64,000 nt of DNA from Alteromonadaceae bacterium 2753L.S.0a.02 (GCA_007827375.1 VISH01000002.1:3125001-3189000), one strand, 5' to 3'. Shown: positions 53,572-62,532, counted from the first letter of the stretch. A program made the numbers and translations. Notes: generated by a model from the letters alone, not told the origin.

Positions 53572-55374
53572 TTAGACGATTGTTAACAAGGTGTCGCCAA
53601 CAGCAACTTTGTCGCCGTCTTTCACGCTAATCGTGCCTATGGTTCCAGCTTTTGGCGCAACAACCTGGGTTTCCATTTTCATGGCTTCAAGAATCAGCAA
53701 AGTGGTGCCTTCTTCGACCTGCTGACCCGGACTAACCATGACGCGGAAAATATTACCTGCCAACGGAGCTGGCACGGGATCACCACCGGCCGGCGCAGGC
53801 ACTGCATCTGGCGCAGCCGCAGCGCTTGAAATTGCGGAATTTACATCGCCGCCGCTACTGACTGACACCGTATAGGCTTTGCCTTCCACCTTAACGGTAT
53901 AAATTTCTTCTCCACCAGAGGACGCCTGAGCCGCTGGCGCAGCAGCCGGTTTAGCCGCTGGCTCTTCAACGCTGGGTGCCGCTTCGAAGGCATCCGGATT
54001 ACCGCGGTTTTTCAGGAATTTAAGGCCAACCTGGGGAAATAGCGAGTAGATGAGAACATCATCCACTTCCTGCTCACCTGTGTGCAATTTAATATTTTCA
54101 GCAGCAGCTTTTTCTTTCAATTCTTTCGATAGTGCGTCGAGTTCAGGCTTTAGGAGATCGGCGGGTCGACAGGTAACAGGCTCTTCGCCTTCTTCCAGTA
54201 CACGTGACTGTAATTCTTTGTTAATGGGCGCGGGGGATAAACCGTATTCGCCGCGTAATATGCCCCGCGTTTCCTTGGATATATTTTTATAACGCTCCCC
54301 AGACAAGACATTGAGTACTGCTTGCGTGCCAACGATTTGCGAAGTAGGTGTTACCAAAGGGATATAGCCCAAGTCTTCCCGAACGCGCGGAATTTCCTCC
54401 AGTACTTCGTCGATACGATCAGAAGCGCCCTGCTCTTTCAACTGATTCTCCATATTGGTGAGCATGCCACCAGGAACCTGCGCCGTGAGAATTCTCACGT
54501 CCACGCCTTTAAGCGCACCTTCCCATTTTTTGTACTTGGGTCGTACATCGCGGAAGTACAGAGCAATTTTTTCAAGGCGGGCCAGATCGAGTCCAGTATC
54601 GCGTTCTGTGTCTTGCAACGCAGCAACAAGAGTCTCGGTGGGACTGTGTCCGTATGTGGTCGACATAGATGAAATCGCGGTATCAACATTATCGACACCC
54701 GCTTCAGCCATTTTTATCAAGGTAGCGTGAGCCAAGCCAGTCGTTGCGTGGCAGTGAAAGTGAATGGGGATATCACAAGCCGCTTTGAGTTGCTTCACCA
54801 GTTCGTAGCCTTCATAAGGCTTCATAAGGCCAGCCATATCCTTAATTACAATGGAGTCGGCCCCCATATCTTCAATGATCTTACCTTGCTCAACCCACTT
54901 ATCAACGGTATGTACTGGGCTCAGCGTATAAGAAATCGTTCCCTGCGCATGCTTGCCAACCTTTTTAACCGCTTTTAGCGCAGTCTCGATGTTGCGCATA
55001 TCGTTCATCGCATCGAATACACGGAAAACGTCAACACCGTTAATTGCACATCGCTCTACAAATTTAGTGACCACATCATCGGCGTAGTGACGATACCCCA
55101 AAATATTCTGGCCACGGAATAACATTTGGTGCGGAGTCTTCGGCATGGCTTTTTTGAGTTCGCGAATACGATCCCAAGGGTCTTCTCCCAGAAAACGAAT
55201 ACAAGAATCGAATGTTGCACCACCCCATGTCTCAACCGACCAGTAACCAATTTCATCAAGCTCAGCTGCTATCGGCAGCATATCGTCGATTCGCATGCGC
55301 GTTGCGAACAGGGATTGGTGGGCGTCGCGCAGAACCACCTCGGTTATACCTAGTTTCTTTTTAGTTTCGCTCAT
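53572..55374 (-). CDS. oadA: oxaloacetate decarboxylase alpha subunit
   Basis: 600 residues: carboxyltransferase barrel (LRDAHQSLFATRMR, IVIKDMAGLMKPYE, GHSPTETLVAAL), an Ala/Pro-rich linker (about 470-500) and a C-terminal biotinyl domain with LILEAMKMET, biotin on Lys566. It moves CO2 from oxaloacetate to biotin for release by OadB. The adjacent OadG and OadB complete the sodium pump. Confidence 0.95.
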   Translation of the reverse strand: MSETKKKLGITEVVLRDAHQSLFATRMRIDDMLPIAAELDEIGYWSVETWGGATFDSCIRFLGEDPWDRIRELKKAMPKTPHQMLFRGQNILGYRHYADDVVTKFVERCAINGVDVFRVFDAMNDMRNIETALKAVKKVGKHAQGTISYTLSPVHTVDKWVEQGKIIEDMGADSIVIKDMAGLMKPYEGYELVKQLKAACDIPIHFHCHATTGLAHATLIKMAEAGVDNVDTAISSMSTTYGHSPTETLVAALQDTERDTGLDLARLEKIALYFRDVRPKYKKWEGALKGVDVRILTAQVPGGMLTNMENQLKEQGASDRIDEVLEEIPRVREDLGYIPLVTPTSQIVGTQAVLNVLSGERYKNISKETRGILRGEYGLSPAPINKELQSRVLEEGEEPVTCRPADLLKPELDALSKELKEKAAAENIKLHTGEQEVDDVLIYSLFPQVGLKFLKNRGNPDAFEAAPSVEEPAAKPAAAPAAQASSGGEEIYTVKVEGKAYTVSVSSGGDVNSAISSAAAAPDAVPAPAGGDPVPAPLAGNIFRVMVSPGQQVEEGTTLLILEAMKMETQVVAPKAGTIGTISVKDGDKVAVGDTLLTIV

Positions 55375-55420
55375 TTACAGCAGCCCCCATTTAATCGGTG
55401 GTTGTTCGTAGGAATGGATT

Positions 55421-55663
55421 CTATTTTCGGTGTTTTGCGCGGTGCGCGTGAATTGCAGCCTGAATAATTGCTATGGTTTTTGGACTAAGAGCACCAGCAT
55501 CGGTTATACCTGCCAAAGCGGTCTCGGCTTCTTCCGGCAAAAACCGATTGACCACCGCAGACATAAGCATGGTGCAAATTACCAATAGGGTAAGAAATAC
55601 AAATACAGTTCCCATGCCGTATAGCATGAGGTCAAAGCCTTGTTCCCAAAGAGTATTTTGCAT
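55421..55663 (-). CDS. oadG: oxaloacetate decarboxylase gamma subunit
   Basis: 80 residues from MQNTLWEQGFDLMLYGMGTVFVFLTLLV; one membrane helix and a short polar tail with His-rich end (AIIQAAIHAHRAKHRK) that could bind zinc as in other OadG proteins. The start is the ATG at 55663 with GGGGTAA upstream; earlier in-frame ATGs are less likely. Gene order oadG-oadA-oadB. Confidence 0.85.
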   Translation of the reverse strand: MQNTLWEQGFDLMLYGMGTVFVFLTLLVICTMLMSAVVNRFLPEEAETALAGITDAGALSPKTIAIIQAAIHAHRAKHRK

Positions 55664-56134
55664 AGTGAATATCTTACCCCTGTTATAAATCTGTAAGTTG
55701 TCCGGCGTCAAACTCGGCTTGTAATGGTTGAGCTGCCGTGGGAATGAAACTCGATCTTACCGGCGAAAGTCACGCAAGGCGCGTAACAATTTTTGTTATC
55801 GTGTTACCGGGAAGCCCAAGCCACTGATAGTTTGACCAAGCTGGCAAACCAGTTATTGAGCTAGATCAGAGAGATTCGACTCTGTGAAGTCGTTGTTTAT
55901 GCTTGCCCCTCTGTATGAATCACCACCCAAGCCCACATTTAATTTGCAGTTATAACTCTTTTTCTGAGCGGCGCCATAAGATAATGAACTTTCTCTCTCG
56001 GGGGAAGTGCGTTGCAGCATTAATTCGCATATTCGTACAGAATTCGCTCGTCGCAAGCCCAATTATGCTTCTTAGATGATCCACTCAATGCTAGACTCGC
56101 GCTCCAATTTCGTACAGCTCTGCAGTTTAACCCG
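55664..56134. other. divergent intergenic region oadG-dusC
   Basis: About 470 bases. A dyad TAACAA-TTT-TTGTTA (55784-55798) lies about 130 bases upstream of oadG and TTACCGG is repeated on both sides of it (55758, 55804). No gene seen. Confidence 0.45.
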
Positions 56135-57088
56135 ATGAGAATATTACTGGCCCCCATGGAGGGAGTGGTAGACCACCACATGCGTGCCATTCTAAATCGC
56201 ATAGCTAACGCAGGCCATTGCGCCGGTATTGATGTATCCGTGACAGAATTTATTCGCGTCACCGATCACACGCTGCCTCGCAGGGTATTCACACGCACCT
56301 GTCCTGAGCTGGTCAATCAGGCAAGCTACCCCGTGCGAATACAACTCCTGGGAAGCAATCCTCAGACTCTTGCCAACAATGCCCGTAAAGCTGCTCTGTT
56401 AGGTGCGCCTGCAGTGGATTTAAACTTTGGCTGCCCGGCAAAAACAGTAAATAAGAATCGCGGTGGTGCCTGCTTACTCAATGAAACTGCGCTGATATTC
56501 GATATTGTGAGCGCAGTTCGTAGCGCTGTACCGGCCGCCACCCCTGTGACAGTAAAAATACGTTTGGGCTACCAAAATCACGATCCGTTTCTCAAAAATG
56601 CCGTCGCCATTGAAGCCGCCGGAGCCAACGAGCTAGTGGTGCATGCCCGCTCAAAAAATGATGGCTATCGTCCTCCCGCTTATTGGGAATACATCGCTAC
56701 TATTCGTGAAACCGTAAAAATCCCTGTAATCGCAAACGGTGAAATATGGAGCCTTGCAGACTATCAGCGTTGTTTGGCGGTAACAGGGTGTCAAGACGTC
56801 ATGTTAGGACGTGGACTCCTGGCTCGCCCCGACCTGGCGCTTCAAATAAAAGCGGCAAATACTAACCAGGCCTACACACCCATGACATGGCAACAGATCG
56901 TCACTTACGTTTATCAGTTTTTTTTAGACACCTGCGATGCGTACCCCATGAAATACATGGGGAATCGCTTAAAACAGTGGTTGCATTATTTGCAAAGAAA
57001 TTATCCGGAAGCGCAACAGCTATTTAATGACATTAAGCAAACCCGAGATAAAACCCATATTTTGGTGCGTTTACAACGGGAAATTTAA
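56135..57088 (+). CDS. dusC: tRNA-dihydrouridine(16) synthase
   Basis: 317 residues. FMN TIM barrel: LLAPMEGVVDHHMRAI start, NFGCPAKTVNKNRGGACLL with active Cys100, NGEIWSLADYQRC typical of DusC, and a C-terminal helical domain. It reduces U16 in tRNA D-loops. It stands alone; the next gene is convergent 22 bases away. Confidence 0.92.
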   Translation: MRILLAPMEGVVDHHMRAILNRIANAGHCAGIDVSVTEFIRVTDHTLPRRVFTRTCPELVNQASYPVRIQLLGSNPQTLANNARKAALLGAPAVDLNFGCPAKTVNKNRGGACLLNETALIFDIVSAVRSAVPAATPVTVKIRLGYQNHDPFLKNAVAIEAAGANELVVHARSKNDGYRPPAYWEYIATIRETVKIPVIANGEIWSLADYQRCLAVTGCQDVMLGRGLLARPDLALQIKAANTNQAYTPMTWQQIVTYVYQFFLDTCDAYPMKYMGNRLKQWLHYLQRNYPEAQQLFNDIKQTRDKTHILVRLQREI

Positions 57089-57109
57089 CCAAATTAGGCC
57101 GCGCTACTT

Positions 57110-58819
57110 CTACATACGCGACTTGAGACGAGGTTCTGCGACGCTAATAAATTTACCTGACTGCCAGGCAATGGCCTGTGTGGCGCCAAATGGCGGCCAG
57201 TCACTCAAAACATGGCCGCGCGCTTCTAGATCTTTCCGTAAATTTTCATCTAAAAAACTATCGACAAACGCCCGGTCTGGCTTCCACTGATGATGCACAC
57301 GCGCTGTTGCCACCGCATCGTATAAGTCCATATCCAATGCCAGGCGGTTAATAAGCACCTGCGCGACTTGATTGATTATAGTAGGCCCGCCTGCCGCTCC
57401 GACCGCTAACACTGGTTTGCCCTCTTTCAGAACAATTGTTGGGCTCATACTGGAGAGAGGTCGCTTACGAGGTTCTACTTTGTTAGCCTCTGCGCTAATC
57501 AAGCCAAAATCATTTGGCTTGCCAGGCTGCGCCGCAAAATCGTCCATTTGGTTATTCATAAGCACACCAGTTCCAGGAATGGTGACCTTACTTCCAAATC
57601 CGGTATTTAAAGTGGTGGTTATGGAAACCCATATCCCGCTGCTATCTGCGACCGTGATATGCGTGGTGTGTCGATTAAATAAATCGCTGTCGCTGCGCGG
57701 TGGCGTGTTGTACTGGGGAACTAACGATGTTTTCTTAAGAGATATTTTTTGCTGTAATTGCTTTGCATAGCCTTTATCGAGTAACCCACGCGGCACAGGC
57801 GCAAAATCAGCATCGCCCATCCAGTGGGCGCGATCCGCAAACACCAGCTTCATCGCTTCGATAAGCACGTGATAGCGATCTGCCTGAGACATTTTTTTTA
57901 AATCAAAATATTCCAATATATTTAGCAATTGCGCCACGTGGGTTCCACCAGAACTCGGCGGAGGAAACCCAATAATGTCGTACCCTTTAAATTCAGAAAC
58001 AATCGGGTCCCGCAAACGCATTTCATAGTTGCTAAAATCCTGCGCTGTTATCAAACCATGATTTTTCTTCATCCAAGTCTCAACAGCTTTTGCAAAATCA
58101 CCTTTGTAAAAATAAGCACTTCCCTGCTTTGCCAAAGCACGATAAGTTTTTGCCAAATCTTTTTGCTCCAACACGCTACCGGACGAATACGGATTGCCCT
58201 TGGCATCTAAAAATATTGCAGCGCTAGCTGCAAATAATTTCAGTCGGTCTGCACTACGTGCCAGTCGGTTCGCATAGTAGTTTTCGATCACGAAACCTTT
58301 TTCAGCTATTTCCGCTCCAGGCAAAATGGCATCCTGCCACCGTAACTTACCGCCTTTTTTTACCAAATATTCGAGCGCTGCAACGGAACCAGGAACGCCA
58401 ATAGCGAGTGCGCCGGTGCGACTTAATGCAGAGTTATATTCGCCGTTTTCCAAAAACATATCGCGATAGGCTTTTGCCGGCGCCATCTCGCGCCCATCAA
58501 TGGCTTCAAATTTTCCGTTCGGCCACCGAACCACAATAAAACAACCACCGCCAATCCCAGAATTGGGGCTGTCAACCACGCCTAAAGCGAAGGCCACCGC
58601 AGCTGCAGCATCTACCGCATTACCGCCGTGCTTAAAAGCATCAAGGCCCACACGAGTGGCAATGCTATTTACTGAGGCAATAGCGCCCTTGCCATCGGCG
58701 GTGACTTGCGCCATTTTGCTGTATTCGTTTTTTTCAGGCTGGTACGCAGCAACGTTTGTCGAAAACGTAACAACAACCCAAATAAAGAGACTGCAATATT
58801 GTTGCAATATGCGCTTCAT
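57110..58819 (-). CDS. ggt: gamma-glutamyltransferase
   Basis: 569 residues with signal peptide (to about VAAYQ), periplasmic. Pro-enzyme that cleaves itself before Thr385 in FNRHTTHITVADSSG. Other motifs: EAIDGREMAPAKAY, GTGVLMNNQMDDFAAQPG, RKRPLSSMSPTIVL and GAAGGPTIINQV. It breaks gamma-glutamyl bonds of glutathione. The family length is normal. Confidence 0.94.
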   Translation of the reverse strand: MKRILQQYCSLFIWVVVTFSTNVAAYQPEKNEYSKMAQVTADGKGAIASVNSIATRVGLDAFKHGGNAVDAAAAVAFALGVVDSPNSGIGGGCFIVVRWPNGKFEAIDGREMAPAKAYRDMFLENGEYNSALSRTGALAIGVPGSVAALEYLVKKGGKLRWQDAILPGAEIAEKGFVIENYYANRLARSADRLKLFAASAAIFLDAKGNPYSSGSVLEQKDLAKTYRALAKQGSAYFYKGDFAKAVETWMKKNHGLITAQDFSNYEMRLRDPIVSEFKGYDIIGFPPPSSGGTHVAQLLNILEYFDLKKMSQADRYHVLIEAMKLVFADRAHWMGDADFAPVPRGLLDKGYAKQLQQKISLKKTSLVPQYNTPPRSDSDLFNRHTTHITVADSSGIWVSITTTLNTGFGSKVTIPGTGVLMNNQMDDFAAQPGKPNDFGLISAEANKVEPRKRPLSSMSPTIVLKEGKPVLAVGAAGGPTIINQVAQVLINRLALDMDLYDAVATARVHHQWKPDRAFVDSFLDENLRKDLEARGHVLSDWPPFGATQAIAWQSGKFISVAEPRLKSRM

Positions 58820-58901
58820 AAATATTCCACGATGACCGGAGGCACTACCCTAACAGCTGTATGCAGGGATTGCACGTAATCTGAAACAACAAACAATATA
58901 C

Positions 58902-58930
58902 AAAAAAAGCGCGGATATCCGCGCTTTTTT
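58902..58930 (-). terminator. terminator downstream of mgsA
   Basis: AAAAAAAGCGCGGA/TCCGCGCTTTTTT inverted repeat with T-run on the minus strand. It ends transcripts coming from mgsA, about 390 bases downstream of that gene, so the message between must be untranslated or hold a small gene. Confidence 0.85.
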
Positions 58931-58936
58931 ACTTTG

Positions 58937-59308
58937 TTAACAAGAGTCTGTTAACGCTAGAACCAGTAATCGCCCGCTCGTGGACCATCCAGGTTCATTT
59001 TTCCACACAATTTCGCACGTGTGACGATTTTGTGTTGGAGCAGTAGTAAAAATAGAATACTCAATGTTTACCTCACCATCCAAAACTGCGATTCGATGTT
59101 GCTGAATCATTCGAAAAGGAGATCGTACTTGGGGTATTAGCCAACAGCGAAAACTGCCACAGCATTTTCCAAACAACAACCTCACTGCGACAAAACGCAC
59201 GCGTTTTCTCGGGATTGCCTTTGATTGGGTTTTTATAATAGGAAGGCAGGACTTACCTGTGGCGCGAATTCTAAAGATTGTGGTGAGGCAAGGCAAGCAA
59301 AACCCCAC
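58937..59308 (-). CDS. doubtful ORF between mgsA and its terminator
   Basis: 123 codons whose stop lies seven bases before the terminator. The N-terminal part is Arg/Cys-rich without a recognisable domain; the C-terminal part (from about residue 67) looks more protein-like (DGEVNIEYSIFTTAP). No ribosome site and no known family. It may just be a long 3' untranslated region; listed because the intervening transcript is otherwise unexplained. Confidence 0.25.
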   Translation of the reverse strand: MGFCLPCLTTIFRIRATGKSCLPIIKTQSKAIPRKRVRFVAVRLLFGKCCGSFRCWLIPQVRSPFRMIQQHRIAVLDGEVNIEYSIFTTAPTQNRHTCEIVWKNEPGWSTSGRLLVLALTDSC

Positions 59309-59321
59309 CTATTAAGTGGAT

Positions 59322-59780
59322 TTATTGCGTACGTGCTGCGATGTATGCATCATAGTCGGGTACCTGCCGTTCATATTCCTCCGCTATATATTGGGACGAG
59401 ATAATAAAGTCGGCAGACGCCGGGTTACACGCCACTGGAATATTCCAAACGGCAGCAATGCGGAGTAGTGCTTTCACGTCAGGGTCGTGCGGCATGGGCT
59501 CAAATGGGTCCCAGAAGAAGATGAGAATATCGATTTCTCCCTCTGAAATCTTTGCCCCAATCTGCTGATCCCCCCCCAATGGGCCACTCACACATTTGTG
59601 AATATCGAGCCCGGTGGCTTCTTCCAGCTTGTAGCCAGTGGTACCGGTCGCAAACAGTCGATGAGCTGACAGCTTAAACTTGTGCTTCACCGCCCACTTG
59701 CACAATGGATCTTTCATGTTGTCGTGTGCCACAAGCGCGATATTCTTTTTATCGTGCAATTTTTGAGCTTTGGTTTCCAA
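59322..59780 (-). CDS. mgsA: methylglyoxal synthase
   Basis: 152 residues. IALVAHDNMKDPLCKWAVKHK, ATGTTGYKLEE, SGPLGGDQQIGAKI with catalytic-type Asp, and DPFEPMPHDPDVKALLRIA are all family-defining. It converts dihydroxyacetone phosphate to methylglyoxal and phosphate, a relief valve when sugar phosphates pile up, fitting a cell that feeds on glycans. It is the last clearly core gene before the mobile module. Confidence 0.95.
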   Translation of the reverse strand: METKAQKLHDKKNIALVAHDNMKDPLCKWAVKHKFKLSAHRLFATGTTGYKLEEATGLDIHKCVSGPLGGDQQIGAKISEGEIDILIFFWDPFEPMPHDPDVKALLRIAAVWNIPVACNPASADFIISSQYIAEEYERQVPDYDAYIAARTQ

Positions 59781-60134
59781 GATACACCCTCTGTTTACAA
59801 ACGAAATCTTTGTTCAACAGTTTAACGTAAAAGCACTACTTTGGTGTGTATCGGAAGCACCAGAGTTTGATTTAGAGGCACAGACTTGGGATTTGAATAC
59901 TAAAAACGCTTATATCGTTCGTTTCGAAGAGGCGTCTTTTCGCTAGCCAATTCGGATAGAGATGCGCAACGTGCACTCGTGTGGATAATCTCAGTTGGTG
60001 TAAGGCACCCCCCTATCCAGTTGACTACGGCGGACCAAATTGCTCCTGGCAATTTGTCGAACCGCGGAATTTCTCAAACTCCCGAGCGCGCCATATAAAA
60101 AAAGGCTCACCCTTTCGGGTGAGCCTTTTTTTAT
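59781..60134. other. boundary region between core genome and mobilisation module
   Basis: About 350 bases without a protein gene. It includes the first dyads of the oriT-like array and the left arm of a 25-base inverted repeat. The junction of the mobile element presumably lies here but no attachment repeat was recognised. Confidence 0.5.
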
Positions 60135-60224
60135 ATGGCGCACTTCGAAGGAGAAACTTCGAACCGCCTTTTCGAGACTTTGCAGGAGTGGGATGAGTTT
60201 TTGAGGAAGTATGCGCCATACTTC
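59997..60224. other. oriT-like dyad array upstream of mobC
   Basis: Four inverted repeats in 230 bases: GGTG-TAAGG-CACC (59997-60009), CAAATTGC-TCCTG-GCAATTTG (60036-60056), a 25-base perfect stem (60088-60141) and GAAGTATG-CGC-CATACTTC (60206-60224) ending at the mobC ribosome site. Sequence 59996-60012 (GTGTAAGGCACCCCCC) loosely resembles the nick region of RSF1010-type oriT (TAAGTGCGCCCT). Relaxosome binding sites are expected here because mobC and the relaxase gene follow; the nick site itself is inference. Confidence 0.45.
60088..60141 (+). terminator. 25-base perfect inverted repeat terminator
   Basis: Each arm spans 25 bases around TTTC, with arms containing a GGCTCACCC/GGGTGAGCC core and a T7 run inside the right arm, extended outward by ATATGGCGC. 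The core alone is a good bidirectional terminator; the extra outer pairing is unusually long. Confidence 0.75.
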
Positions 60225-60239
60225 AAGGAGGTGGCGTAA
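60135..60239 (+). CDS. 34-residue ORF coupled to mobC
   Basis: ATG at 60135 lies inside the right arm of the terminator-like repeat; the stop TAA is immediately followed by the mobC ATG (TAAATG). The peptide is acidic and helical (FETLQEWDEFLRKYAPYF). No ribosome site. The GAAGTATG dyad and the mobC AAGGAGG site lie within it, so it may be a leader peptide or just chance. Confidence 0.3.
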   Translation: MAHFEGETSNRLFETLQEWDEFLRKYAPYFKEVA

Positions 60240-60710
60240 ATGACACACCCTCCTGTAAATACAAGTAAAAACAACAAGATACCGCCTCCATTCTCACTAC
60301 GCTTTACCTTTGAAGAACGCGCCGCCCTTGAAAAGGCCGCTGGTGACATGCCATTGGGGTCTTATATCAAACACAGGCTGTTTCATGGTGATAAGGCGAT
60401 ATCCCCAAGACTTAGCGAGAGCCTAAAAGACGAGTTTTCGGGTAAAAAACCGCCAAAACAGCAACGAGCGCCACGTTTAGATGAGGCTGAGCGCAAGCTC
60501 TTGGGCAAGGTTTTAGGCTATTTAGGCAAGTCACGGCTTTCCAGTAATGTTAATCAGCTAGCCAAGGCCGCGAATTCTGGTTCCCTGCCCGTCAATATCG
60601 ACGTAGAAAAAGAGCTTATGGAAGCCTGTCAAAGTATCCGCTGGATGCGTGATGCGCTCATCAAGGCTATGGGTCTCAATCCATCTGGCGGTGGCGTCGA
60701 TGCTCCTTAA
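60240..60710 (+). CDS. mobC: MobC-like relaxosome accessory protein
   Basis: 156 residues. After a polar N-terminus, PFSLRFTFEERAALEKAAGDMPLGSYIKHRLF resembles a ribbon-helix-helix DNA-binding domain; the C-terminal helical half (LSSNVNQLAKAANSGSLPV, IRWMRDALIKAMGL) is characteristic of MobC proteins that help melt oriT for the relaxase. AAGGAGG gives a strong ribosome site. It overlaps the relaxase gene by 11 bases. Confidence 0.85.
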   Translation: MTHPPVNTSKNNKIPPPFSLRFTFEERAALEKAAGDMPLGSYIKHRLFHGDKAISPRLSESLKDEFSGKKPPKQQRAPRLDEAERKLLGKVLGYLGKSRLSSNVNQLAKAANSGSLPVNIDVEKELMEACQSIRWMRDALIKAMGLNPSGGGVDAP

Positions 60711-62004
60711 GGGCAATCAACGCGGAGGTGGTCGCCAGATGGCGCTCCACCTTCTCAACGCTGACCAAAATGAACACGTCTCTGTACATGAGGTAAGCGG
60801 CTTTGTGGCTGATGACGTGCAAGGCGCACTGAAAGAAGCCTATGCATTGTCCAAGGCCACCAAGTGCAAGCAGTTCATGTACTCACTCAGCCTGAACCCG
60901 CCTCAAGATGCCAAAGTTCCGATTAAAACCTTCGAAAGCGCAATCGAGGAAGCTGAAAACCGCCTAGGGCTGGAAGGCCAGCCCCGTGTTGTGGTCTTCC
61001 ACGAGAAAGAAGGTCGCCGCCATGCCCACTGTGTTTGGTCGAGGATTAACACAGACGAGATGAAGGCAATCAATATGAGCCACGACCATAAGAAGCTCAA
61101 TGCACTCTCAAAACAGCTCTATTTGGAAAACGACTGGAAGCTACCCGAAGGCTTTATCGACAAATCCAAGAAAAGCCCTTTGAACTTCACAAGGGCGGAA
61201 TGGCAGCAAGCCCTTCGCACTGGTCAGAAGGCCGGAGAGATAAAAGAGGCCTTGCAGGAATGCTGGGCTATCTCGGATAGCAGAAAAGCCTTTGAGCAAG
61301 CCTTGGGCGATAAGGGTTACACCCTAGCCAGAGGTGATCGGCGCGGCTATGTCGCCGTGGATGTTTACGGCGAGGTCTATTCGCTGCCACGGCAGCTTTC
61401 CAAAAAAGCAAAAGACCTCAAGGCTAGATTGGGCGACCCAAAATCCCTGCCATCGGTTCAAGAAGCCAAAACTACGATTGCGGGACGTATGGGCAAGGTC
61501 TTTTCTCATTACGGCGACGAGATGAACCTCAAACATGAGAAGGAAAAGCAGCCCCTGCTCACGCAAAAAGAAGCTATAACGCTGGAGCATCGAAAGCAGC
61601 GAGCCGCACAGCAAGAGCGTCAAGAAAAGCGCTGGCTGCAAGAAGAGCAGCGCCGCGCTGCTCGGCTTCGTAAAGGTTTCAAGGGGCTTTGGGATAGGCT
61701 AACGGGGTCTTACTCCCGAACCCGCAAGCGCAATGAGACGGAAACGGAAAAAGCGCGGCTTCGCGATCGCTTAGAGCATGAAAAGCTCATTCATGCGCAG
61801 CTTGAAAAGCGCCAAGAATTACAGCGTCAAATGCTGGCTTTGCGCAAATCGCAAATTCAAGAACGTTTCCAGCTCTATCGCGGTATGAATAAACATTACA
61901 AAAAGCTGGATAGACAGGACGAGCTTAAGAAGCTGCTACATAAGCAGCGCATGGAAAAAGCCAAACGCAAAGACCACGGCTTTGATTTTGATCCTGAGAT
62001 TTAG
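60700..62004 (+). CDS. mobA: relaxase / mobilisation nuclease
   Basis: 434 residues from MLLKGNQRGGGRQMALHLL (ATG at 60700 overlapping mobC). The N-terminal ~110 residues are the relaxase domain, with the metal-binding His motif FHEKEGRRHAHCVW (His101, His108, His110) as in plasmid mobilisation proteins. In this subfamily the N-terminus contains NEHVSVHE rather than an early tyrosine: the first Tyr is at residue 48. A long basic coiled-coil tail (about 280-434) follows. It nicks oriT for transfer. Confidence 0.85.
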   Translation: MLLKGNQRGGGRQMALHLLNADQNEHVSVHEVSGFVADDVQGALKEAYALSKATKCKQFMYSLSLNPPQDAKVPIKTFESAIEEAENRLGLEGQPRVVVFHEKEGRRHAHCVWSRINTDEMKAINMSHDHKKLNALSKQLYLENDWKLPEGFIDKSKKSPLNFTRAEWQQALRTGQKAGEIKEALQECWAISDSRKAFEQALGDKGYTLARGDRRGYVAVDVYGEVYSLPRQLSKKAKDLKARLGDPKSLPSVQEAKTTIAGRMGKVFSHYGDEMNLKHEKEKQPLLTQKEAITLEHRKQRAAQQERQEKRWLQEEQRRAARLRKGFKGLWDRLTGSYSRTRKRNETETEKARLRDRLEHEKLIHAQLEKRQELQRQMLALRKSQIQERFQLYRGMNKHYKKLDRQDELKKLLHKQRMEKAKRKDHGFDFDPEI

Positions 62005-62076
62005 CACTCAGGTTTACAGTTCCTTCGATCTGACATACCTTGGGGTTACGACAATACGGAATAAAAGGTAAGAACA

Positions 62077-62532
62077 TTGGATAAACCATTTCAAAGGCTT
62101 GGCTCTATATCAAATGCTCAAGCTGGGAAAGATTTCGAGAAGATAGCGCAAGAATTCTTTAAGAAGGAAGGGCTTATACTCGATTTTAATTTGAAAATTC
62201 CGGTTGGCATCGGAGAGATAACCAAGCTTCATGCTTTTGATCTGGGGTGTCTTGAACAAAGAGTTCTTGTCGAATGTAAGTCTCACAAATGGACGTCTGG
62301 AGACAATGTACCAAGCGCCAAACTGACAGTTTGGAATGAGGCTATGTATTATTTTTTTGCTGCCCCTGATAACTATAGAAAAATCATGTTCGTACTTTGT
62401 GATTTTAGCGAAAAACGGCAGGAATCTTTAGCCGAATATTATCTGCGCACTTATCAACATCTTGTCCCTAGTGGTGTAGAGTTCTGGGAATATGACGAAG
62501 AAGAAGCAACAGCCAGAAAGCTCTTGCCTTAA
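62077..62532 (+). CDS. PD-(D/E)XK-type nuclease-like protein
   Basis: 151 residues from a TTG start with AAGGTAAG upstream. EKIAQEFFKKEGL is followed by HAFDLG and VLVECKSHKW: an Asp then ExK on adjacent strands, the PD-(D/E)XK restriction-endonuclease fold signature, with an upstream Glu (IGEITKLH). It follows the relaxase gene by 72 bases and is in the same direction. It may be a defence or transfer endonuclease. The family was not identified by name. Confidence 0.6.
   Translation: MDKPFQRLGSISNAQAGKDFEKIAQEFFKKEGLILDFNLKIPVGIGEITKLHAFDLGCLEQRVLVECKSHKWTSGDNVPSAKLTVWNEAMYYFFAAPDNYRKIMFVLCDFSEKRQESLAEYYLRTYQHLVPSGVEFWEYDEEEATARKLLP

Larger units (their letters stand above)
58820..59321. other. 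region between ggt and mgsA
   Basis: Holds the terminator at 58902-58930, a GTTAAC-N8-GTTAAC dyad (58936-58955) and an uncertain minus-strand frame. Otherwise nothing recognised. Confidence 0.5.

Noticed and set aside
55853..56062. 69-codon minus-strand frame upstream of dusC
   Set aside because: No ribosome site and no protein-like pattern; in the promoter region of two divergent genes.
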